A model generated the notes under the pieces. The model worked only from the letters and a program-made list of their open reading frames with translations, had not been told where the DNA came from and did not search any database. Made by a program: the position numbers and the translations under genes. Positions 7,190 through 10,161 of a DNA stretch of 10,161 bases are shown one piece after another. Source of the DNA: Nephromyces sp. MM_2019 (taxonomy: Eukaryota; Apicomplexa; Aconoidasida; Nephromycida); assembly GCA_015657535.1 (NCBI GenBank), contig JADHZB010001425.1, positions 1,692 through 11,852 of the forward strand, read 5' to 3'. Positions within the stretch are counted from its first letter, which is position 1. Each line of letters starts with the position of its first letter.

Positions 7190-9984
7190 GCGTGTGTGTG
7201 TGTGTATTTGCGTATTTGCGTGTGCGTGTGTGTGTGTATTTGCGTATTTGCGTGTGCGTGTGTGTGTGTATTTGCGTGTGTGTGTATTTGTGTATTTGCG
7301 TGTGCGTATTTGCGTGTGTGTGTATTTGTGTATTTGCGTGTGCGTATTTGCGTGTGTGTGTATTTGTGTATTTGCGTGTGCGTATTTGCGTGTGTGTGTG
7401 TTTTTTTTTTACCTCTCGGTATCCCTAGCTCTGTTTAGTATGCGTGCGGCTCTCTCTTTTTCCCTTCTATGAGGCTTATAATCATGCGGAAGATAACTGA
7501 GAAGACAGGGAGTAGTTAAAAGCTGGTGTATGCGAGAACTTTCCCAGCTGTGTGTGTGAAAACACATTGATAATGGTGTGTGTATCATCACAGGCACAGC
7601 AATGTGTGTGTTTGTGTGTACGTTATCACTGTCTTCGCAATCTGCGGGAGCATGACTGCAGTCATAGTTATGCGTGCGTGTGTGTGCATTACTGCAGTCA
7701 TATCTATGAGTGTTTGTGTGCACTACCACATCTTATCTATGCGTGTGCATAACTACAGTCAGACTTTGCACGATGCACCTACAGCTCTCCCTCTTCATCG
7801 AGCTGTAGGTGTTTCTGAAAACGTATATACTATGCACTTTAAGATTTCATCATTTTCGGTATTCAAAACCTTAAATCGCTCAAAAAAGCTTGAAGAAGCA
7901 AAAACGCATCTTCAAATCTTCAAACCTCAATCTTTCTACCGTCTACTCCCATCATATAAGCAGCAAGAATTAGATTTTACAAGCAAAGAGCTGCATGCAC
8001 GAGAAAACCAAAGAAACACACACACACACTATGCAAAAACTGGGGTTTCTAGAAGCTAATGTGAGCATACACAATCTCCTTGCCTCTGGAAAAAGCAAAT
8101 ACAAAAGGAGAAACACACAAAGAGATGCACACACGCAAATGCATAAAACTATACAAGCACATGAAAACTGATACACACACACACACACACACGCACGCAC
8201 ATATGAACACATAAACAACATAAAGATACATATACATACCCATAAGTGTACGTACACATACAAATAGATATACGCACCCACATAACCATACATGTCACAC
8301 ACACACTCACAAATACCCACAAAAATACTCACACAAACTTCAAGACACACACACACACACACGCACCCATACAACACCATAACCCCCCCCAAACACCAAC
8401 ACACACATGTTTACGTATACAATTCCTTGAAACAGCGATTGAAGCACCTGGGGAGCTCAGGAGCACTCTTTGACTTCGTCTTTGGTGAGTCGCTTTGAGT
8501 AGGAAGAGGAGCATCAGCTTCAGCTTGAGGAGGTGTTGAGGGGGCGTGAATTGAAGATGAGGGTTTCTCGCGAGCTTCACTTCCTCCTTTCTCTCCCTCT
8601 TCACCTGATGCAGGCACATTCTCTGAAGAAGCTGCGGGAGATTTGCTGGCATTTGATGTTTCTTGAGCTCCCTGCTGCTGCTCCTCTTCTGCTTTGAGCT
8701 GAGAAAACATATATACACTCATAAGGAATGATGGAACCTCACAAAATAGAGAGAATGCGTTGGATCGACACACACGCACACAGGCAAGTTATAGAGTGAA
8801 GCAAGGGCAAATTTTGGGATAAACTAAGTGAATGTGTGTGTAGCGGTAGTGAAAAGCAGGAAAGATTATGCATCACATTGCCTGTTTTTGATTCGTTCGC
8901 TCTTATTGTGTGTGTCGCTTCCGTGGATGGCTTTAATGTGTGTGTGATTTCTGTGGGAGCCTCCTTGTGTGCTTAGCTTCTCTATCAGGCTTGTTGTGTG
9001 TGTCACTTATCTAGGATGCTTTCTCTAAAGTGTGTGCAGCTTCGTTACGAGGATCTCTCTGACACGTATGTAGCTCTATTCTCTATCAGGCTTTCGTCTC
9101 ACACTTTCTTGCTCATACGAATTGTCAAACTGACTTTGTGCATTTCAATCTATCCAATCTGTGGGTGTACGTACACCCATCATACACACGCACTTGACAA
9201 ACCTTAATCTGCTCGCTTTGCTGTAGGGCAAGTTTATGGATAGAAGCCCTCGCCTTCTCATCATCACTTTCAAATTCTGCCTCAACTTGCTCAGTAGTGC
9301 GTGAAAGATTCTGAAGAAGCAGAAAAAGCTGGTAAATGCAGTGAGCTTGCAGTGTACGTACACCCGGAAAAATTGCACACATCAGATTGAGCGAACTCAA
9401 CAAATGCTAGTTAGCATAGCAAAGTGCTTCAAGTCTAATTGAAACAAGCAAACACACACAAGGAGAAAACAGTAAAAAAAATCGGCACACAAGAACTTTA
9501 GGGGCGTTCTAGACAGGAGAATACTTGTAGTCAAGTATGCGTGCGCACGCTGTGTGTGCGGCTGAGAAACGTTGGTACAGCCAAAAATGGCCTGTGCGTA
9601 CGTGCGGGTTTCAGTGAGTGAAAGCATAAAGAAGTACAAATCGCAGTTCATTTGCAGGTAGTGAGACGCAGAACCCATCAGTGCTTTGTTGGATGATTAT
9701 TGAACACACACATTTACATATACACACATCCCAGCCTATACACACATACCTGCTCGTACATACGTATACTTACCAAATCAGCACTCATAAACCCCAACGA
9801 AACACCTCTTACGCATTCCACACTCTATAGATCTGCGTATAAACTCACACACACAGGCACACACACTCAAACATACACTCACACACTACAATGACAGTGG
9901 GTAGCTTACCGCATTTTTCATTGCCATAATTTTTTGGGAGCGCCAATTGCTAATGGCAGTCCTAACTCTGTCCTGACAAGTAAC
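568..9984 (-). CDS. RBM25: RBM25/Snu71-like splicing factor, 5'-partial, 13 exons
   Basis: RBM25 is a nuclear protein that associates with U1 snRNP and influences 5' splice-site choice; Snu71 is its yeast U1 counterpart. I joined 13 exons on the minus strand: 9910-9984, 9203-9310, 8448-8698, 7413-7496, 6879-6944, 6546-6631, 6128-6348, 5047-5223, 4068-4205, 2943-3112, 2097-2157, 1154-1214, 568-782. All introns are GT-AG, all phases agree, and the sum is 570 codons plus TAG. In window residue numbers, 1-61 are a helical segment, 62-145 a low-complexity S/P/E/A linker, 146-300 an R/E/K-rich probable coiled coil, 298-442 an acidic linker, and about 443-560 a PWI domain. Diagnostic pieces are [20 protein letters not shown] and [19 protein letters not shown], which follow the human RBM25 PWI closely. 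The N-terminus and any RRM lie beyond the right edge. Family assignment is firm; some splice sites are less so. Confidence 0.9.
783..1153 (-). other. last intron of the RBM25-like gene (371 nt)
   Basis: Donor GTGAGT (1153), acceptor TTTGTGTAG (783). It is the only intron over 300 nt with no CA/TG microsatellite. It instead carries G-runs on the plus strand (816-869 and 914-919), so its RNA is C-rich there. Confidence 0.85.
845..869 (+). other. G-quadruplex-forming motif on the template strand
   Basis: Four G-runs of 3, 3, 6 and 7 guanines with loops A, AA and TTT. It meets the usual G3+ loop1-7 quadruplex pattern. The G-rich strand is the template strand of the RBM25-like gene, inside its last intron. 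Formation in vivo is unknown. Confidence 0.6.
1154..1214 (-). CDS. RBM25: RBM25-like exon 12 of window, PWI signature (residues 480-499)
   Basis: A 61-nt exon after CTGATACAG, ending ATATGG|GTGAGT. It encodes [20 protein letters not shown] plus a split Gly. It aligns with RPWINKKIIEYIG of human RBM25. The tripeptide that names the domain is Pro-Trp-Val here (residues 489-491). The basic KRK after it fits the nucleic-acid-contacting surface proposed for PWI domains. Confidence 0.95.
1257..1793 (+). repeat. CACACATAGACA minisatellite in intron 1215-2096
   Basis: About 540 bp of units CACACATAGACA and shorter CACATAGACA variants, with some CAGACA and CATACA changes and a CACATCACAC-type end. 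On the coding strand it is TG-rich (TGTCTATGTG). It ends beside a run of 14 T on the coding strand, then the acceptor at 1215. All six-frame translations are Cys/Val/Ser or Thr/His repeats and are not genes. Confidence 0.95.
1944..2048 (+). repeat. degenerate CA-rich tract near donor of intron 1215-2096
   Basis: Impure CACACA sequence interrupted by C-runs and AACACC pieces, about 50-150 nt inside the intron from the donor at 2096. The sequence at 1794-1943 between it and the main array is AC-rich without a clear unit. Confidence 0.7.
2097..2157 (-). CDS. RBM25: RBM25-like exon 11 of window, PWI helix (residues 459-479)
   Basis: A 61-nt exon with acceptor GTGTTTGCAG and donor AAG|GTGCAA. It encodes [20 protein letters not shown]. 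This matches the PELFAYPLDWSIVDS segment of the human PWI domain, including the Phe, Pro-Leu and Trp. A perfect (TG)12 tract on the coding strand lies 16 nt upstream. Skipping this 61-nt exon would shift the frame. Confidence 0.92.
2174..2197 (+). repeat. (AC)12 tract next to the exon 11 acceptor
   Basis: A perfect dinucleotide run. On the coding strand it is a TG tract ending 16 nt before the exon 11 boundary, in the place of the normal polypyrimidine tract. Confidence 0.95.
2198..2590. other. middle of intron 2158-2942, no gene
   Basis: Mostly A- and C-rich, weakly repetitive sequence with scattered CACACA. A plus-strand frame of 83 codons (2281-2532) has Thr/His-rich composition and no splice or family support. 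I see nothing functional here. Confidence 0.6.
2591..2682 (+). repeat. (CA)n tract with CG variants in intron 2158-2942
   Basis: A perfect CA run (2591-2629) followed by CACACG-type units to 2682. The remaining 2683-2941 towards the donor is unique A-rich sequence. Confidence 0.95.
2943..3112 (-). CDS. RBM25: RBM25-like exon 10 of window, start of PWI module (residues 403-458)
   Basis: Follows CTTTTTCTCAG in phase 0 and ends GCGAT|GTACGT in phase 2. It encodes [20 protein letters not shown], like the VFN-EDED-KRK linker of human RBM25, then [16 protein letters not shown], the helix that opens the PWI module (human HIKSLIEKIPTAK). Joining AT to the G of the next exon gives Met459 and restores the family pattern. 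The open frame runs 16 codons past the donor to a stop. Confidence 0.9.
3150..3275 (+). repeat. TG tracts in the acceptor half of intron 3113-4067
   Basis: TG runs at 3150-3158 and 3255-3275 on the plus strand, which are CA-rich in the transcript. They lie 37-160 nt upstream of the exon 10 acceptor and are complementary to the UG-rich array in the donor half of the same intron. Confidence 0.85.
3412..3997 (+). repeat. CACAGAAAATATACA minisatellite in intron 3113-4067
   Basis: Irregular array whose core is a CA run, then GAAAATA(T/G)A(C/T)ACA, ending in a (CA)12 run at 3974-3997. A marker TACACAGAGAAATA followed by GCACACA occurs at 3470, 3721 and 3955, indicating a higher-order unit of about 235-250 bp. 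The left flank (3412-3530) is degenerate. On the coding strand the array is UG-rich with UUUUC spacers. Confidence 0.9.
4068..4205 (-). CDS. RBM25: RBM25-like exon 9 of window, linker (residues 357-402)
   Basis: Starts after CTCCTTTTCAG in phase 0 with [20 protein letters not shown] and runs to ATTKTE. The chosen donor is GAG|GTGCTG at 4067, because the next exon needs phase 0. A better-looking internal donor, GAGG|GTGAGC at 4171, would put exon 10 out of frame. A third phase-0 option, ATA|GTAATC, would shorten the exon. The end is therefore less certain than the start. Confidence 0.75.
4567..4798 (+). repeat. 30-bp CCGAC minisatellite in intron 4206-5046
   Basis: Seven copies of ACCGACACAC, each followed by a CA run and (CG)CACATCAACAC. 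Copies start at 4587, 4619, 4651, 4681, 4711, 4741 and 4775. The period is 30 bp where the CA run is short and 32-34 bp where it is longer. The flanks at 4206-4566 and 4799-5046 are A/C-rich with short CA runs and no gene. Confidence 0.95.
5047..5223 (-). CDS. RBM25: RBM25-like exon 8 of window, acidic linker (residues 298-356)
   Basis: Phase 0 at both ends: acceptor TTGCTCTGTAG, donor AAG|GTATTT. It encodes [20 protein letters not shown], then an acidic/hydrophobic mix ending GIPPMQK. It corresponds to the poorly conserved linker between the coiled coil and the PWI domain. It is antisense to a 138-codon plus-strand open frame that has no coding character of its own. Confidence 0.85.
5252..5392 (+). 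repeat. degenerate 42-bp tandem repeat in intron 5224-6127
   Basis: Units beginning GTGTGTGT start at 5252, 5294 and 5336, with a partial unit from about 5378. Each carries a TAAGTTGGTGAG-like part and a GCAAAAAG-like part. The exact 42-bp spacing gives a 14-residue peptide period on the plus strand. The acceptor of exon 8 lies immediately to the left. Confidence 0.8.
5437..5496 (+). repeat. 12-bp TTTTTGTGTGTG minisatellite
   Basis: Five near-perfect units. It is CA-rich (CACACAAAAA) in the RBM25-like transcript. On the plus strand it is bounded by GTAAGT at 5430 and TTTGCAG ending at 5499, so it resembles a 70-nt intron in antisense. Confidence 0.9.
5667..5832 (+). repeat. CACAGAAAATATACA minisatellite, second locus
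   Basis: Six or so units of a CA run followed by GAAAATA(TA)CACA. This is the same family as the array at 3412-3997 but in a different intron. The segment 5833-6009 after it is A/C-rich with no gene. Confidence 0.9.
6026..6127 (+). repeat. CA/CACAAA tract abutting the exon 7 donor
   Basis: CA runs with periodic CACAAACACA units, ending exactly at the exon-intron boundary. The transcript therefore starts this intron with a GU repeat containing GUUUGU interruptions. Confidence 0.95.
6128..6348 (-). CDS. RBM25: RBM25-like exon 7 of window, charged coiled coil (residues 224-297)
   Basis: Starts after TTCGTTCTTAG (phase 1) and ends AATGAG|GTGTGT (phase 0). It contains [20 protein letters not shown], which aligns well by eye with the KRLRDREKEMEADERDRKRE block of human RBM25. 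A Glu/Leu stretch ([18 protein letters not shown]) and an Ala/Lys-rich tail follow. This block and the PWI domain are the strongest family evidence. The donor GT is the first dinucleotide of a GT repeat. Confidence 0.92.
6361..6419 (+). repeat. short CA runs in intron 6349-6545
   Basis: CA runs at 6361-6382 and 6406-6419 in a 197-nt intron, the shortest of the window. They are UG-rich in the transcript and lie 12-70 nt upstream of the exon 7 acceptor. Confidence 0.85.
6546..6631 (-). CDS. RBM25: RBM25-like exon 6 of window (residues 195-223)
   Basis: The acceptor is AACTCTTTAG and the donor AAAG|GTTTGA, phase 2 in and phase 1 out. It encodes [20 protein letters not shown] and then IASIGLKK. 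It sits where RBM25 proteins have the KRLKEFLEDYDDD-like segment. Confidence 0.8.
6879..6944 (-). CDS. RBM25: RBM25-like exon 5 of window (residues 173-194)
   Basis: A 66-nt exon after TTGTATAATAG, ending GAAAG|GTTGGA, phase 2 in and out. It encodes [20 protein letters not shown] plus E. Its composition matches the EREYEKEAEREEE-like charged helix of RBM25. Both neighbouring split codons become arginine (AG|G). Confidence 0.85.
7089..7409 (+). repeat. TG microsatellite and TATTTGCG minisatellites in intron 6945-7412
   Basis: TG with TGCG variants (7089-7204), then two perfect 32-bp units starting at 7205 and 7237, then three perfect 38-bp units starting at 7269, 7307 and 7345 plus a partial at 7383, then T10. 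On the coding strand it is CA-rich, opposite to most introns here, and it starts right after the donor GTAAAA. The rest of the intron (6945-7088) is unique sequence. Confidence 0.95.
7413..7496 (-). CDS. RBM25: RBM25-like exon 4 of window (residues 145-172)
   Basis: The acceptor is GTCTTCTCAG and the donor GAGAG|GTAAAA, phase 2 at both ends. It encodes [20 protein letters not shown] followed by NRARDTE. This is the start of the R/E/K-rich coiled-coil region, corresponding to the RE-rich stretch of RBM25. The downstream intron begins with a poly-A run and then CA repeats on the coding strand. Confidence 0.85.
7548..7770 (+). repeat. TG runs and degenerate 30-36-bp repeats in intron 7497-8447
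   Basis: TG runs at about 7548, 7577, 7602 and 7675, then four diverged units built on ACTGCAGTCATATCTATG(C/A)GTG starting near 7655, 7691, 7722 and 7752. The first includes the palindrome TGACTGCAGTCA. These are CA-rich in the transcript and lie 50-270 nt upstream of the exon 4 acceptor. Confidence 0.75.
7776..7811 (-). other. perfect 12-bp intronic hairpin
   Basis: The arms CACCTACAGCTC (7776-7787) and GAGCTGTAGGTG (7800-7811) are exact inverse complements around a 12-nt loop, non-repetitive and unrelated to the CA/TG tracts. It lies in the transcribed intron 7497-8447. The following 7812-8000 is unique A/T-richer sequence with no recognised gene. Confidence 0.85.
8173..8362 (+). repeat. 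CA runs in the donor half of intron 7497-8447
   Basis: CA runs at about 8173-8192 and 8345-8362, UG-rich in the transcript, 85-275 nt downstream of the exon 3 donor. A run of 8 C (8383-8390) gives G8 in the transcript. Complementary CA-rich RNA lies in the acceptor half. Confidence 0.85.
8448..8698 (-). CDS. RBM25: RBM25-like exon 3 of window, S/P/E-rich linker (residues 62-144)
   Basis: The largest exon in the window. It starts after TTTTCTCAG in phase 0 and ends CCCAG|GTGCTT in phase 2. The product is low complexity: E/Q-rich at first (AEEEQQQG), then Ser/Ala/Pro/Glu/Gly-rich, ending [12 protein letters not shown]. This is a disordered linker ahead of the charged helical region. A second donor, TATAC|GTAAAC at 8414, keeps the same phase and would add 11 codons. 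Confidence 0.8.
8906..9100 (+). repeat. degenerate about 30-bp TG-led repeat in intron 8699-9202
   Basis: Diverged units start with GTGTG near 8908, 8938, 8967, 8996 and 9030, each followed by a pyrimidine-rich GCTTC-like part. The 15-mer TTCTCTATCAGGCTT occurs twice, at 8978 and 9079. In the transcript these are CA-led and purine-rich. Confidence 0.7.
9162..9179. repeat. 18-bp perfect palindrome containing TGTACGTACA
   Basis: TGGGTGTACGTACACCCA reads the same on both strands. It lies 23 nt inside intron 8699-9202 from its donor. Its 10-bp core recurs at 2934, 8247 and 9353. Confidence 0.9.
9203..9310 (-). CDS. RBM25: RBM25-like exon 2 of window (residues 26-61)
   Basis: Phase 0 at both ends, with acceptor CTTCTTCAG and donor AAG|GTTTGT. 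It encodes an acidic-to-basic helical stretch containing [20 protein letters not shown]. This resembles the EEDKRDLISREI-type helix that follows the RRM in human RBM25. Codons are ordinary, with none of the CA/TG bias of the flanking introns. Confidence 0.8.
9311..9909 (-). other. intron between window exons 1 and 2 (599 nt)
   Basis: The donor is GTAAGC and the acceptor CTTCTTCAG. CA-rich plus-strand sequence at 9845-9889 makes the donor side UG-rich. A 93-codon minus frame across 9397-9678 has no family similarity I recognise and no phase-compatible exon was needed, so I treat it as chance. Confidence 0.7.
9910..9984 (-). CDS. RBM25: RBM25-like exon 1 of window (residues 1-25)
   Basis: Reads [20 protein letters not shown] and then AMKNA, ending at GCG before a strong donor GTAAGC. 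It looks like the helical segment that follows the RRM in RBM25 proteins. The acceptor is uncertain: CAG at 9985-9987 gives 75 nt, and CAG at 9973-9975 gives 63 nt. Both keep the frame. The open frame also continues upstream of both sites for a few codons (about to 10000) before the 31-bp repeats. Confidence 0.7.
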
Positions 9985-10003
9985 CTGAGCAAAACCAATG
10001 GCT

Positions 10004-10161
10004 AACGAAATCTACACACACACATGATATAAGCAACGAAATCTACACACACACATGATATAAGCAACGAAATCTACACACACACATGATATAAGCAACG
10101 AAATCTACACACACACATGATATAAGCAACGAAATCTACACACACACATGATATAAGCAAC
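10004..10161 (+). repeat. perfect 31-bp tandem array at the window edge
   Basis: Five identical units starting with AACGAAATC at 10004, 10035, 10066, 10097 and 10128, plus the start of a sixth at 10159. Each contains a short CA run and ATGATATAAGC. The period is not a multiple of three and each unit carries a TAG on the coding strand, so it is not coding. It lies just upstream of window exon 1, probably in an intron. Confidence 0.97.

Noticed and set aside
7065..7472. Plus-strand frames of 112-135 codons
   Set aside because: TG repeat translation inside intron 6945-7412, antisense to the gene and with three open frames at once.
7750..7848. Intronic C/D box snoRNA (TGATGA near 7840, CTGA near 7762 on the minus strand)
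   Set aside because: No terminal stem brings the boxes together, and the strong 12-bp hairpin would sit in the middle, which does not fit a C/D fold.
8049..8100. Extra exon in intron 7497-8447 ending with [11 protein letters not shown]
   Set aside because: A TTTTTCCAG acceptor precedes it, but no phase-compatible donor follows before a stop, and exons 3 and 4 already join in phase.
9545..9680. Extra exon in intron 9311-9909
   Set aside because: An open minus frame exists but has no similarity to RBM25 and is not needed for phase; window exons 1 and 2 already join at phase 0.
10004..10161. CRISPR-like array
   Set aside because: Identical 31-bp units are joined directly without variable spacers, and the host is clearly eukaryotic.

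Overview
The window looks like nuclear DNA of a unicellular eukaryote. It holds one large, intron-rich gene on the minus strand, with GT-AG introns packed with CA/TG microsatellites and minisatellites. Thirteen short exons (61-251 nt) join in one reading frame. The joined product matches the C-terminal two thirds of an RBM25/Snu71-type splicing factor: a charged helical region followed by a complete C-terminal PWI domain and a stop codon. RBM25 is widespread in eukaryotes, so the gene does not fix the lineage. Many short exons, long repeat-filled introns and an alanine/glutamate-rich linker would suit an alveolate such as a coccidian-like apicomplexan, but that is only a guess.

Layout (transcription runs from high to low coordinates). 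10004-10161: a perfect 31-bp tandem array running off the window end. 9984 down to 568: the 13 exons (1713 coding nt, 570 codons plus stop) and 12 introns (7704 nt). The N-terminal part, expected to carry the RRM, lies beyond the right edge. 567 down to about 123: 3' UTR and intergenic DNA with an AATAAA hexamer 34 nt after the stop. 122 down to 39: a possible coding exon of a second minus-strand gene leaving the left edge.

The introns explain almost all long open frames in the window, which are translations of CA/TG repeats (Cys-Val, Thr-His). Repeat families include CACACATAGACA units, CACAGAAAATATACA units (in two different introns), a 30-bp CCGAC-bearing minisatellite, 32- and 38-bp TATTTGCG minisatellites, and degenerate 42-bp and about 30-bp TG-led repeats.

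The main lead concerns splicing. In three of the longest introns, UG-rich RNA lies in the donor half and CA-rich RNA in the acceptor half, so these introns could fold by (UG)n/(CA)n pairing. One donor lies inside a GT repeat and one acceptor follows a (TG)12 tract by 16 nt. A gene for a splice-site-choice factor therefore has introns that look built to be sensitive to RNA structure or UG-binding proteins. This is an inference from sequence. No bacterial gene, RNA gene, CRISPR array or transposon was recognised.
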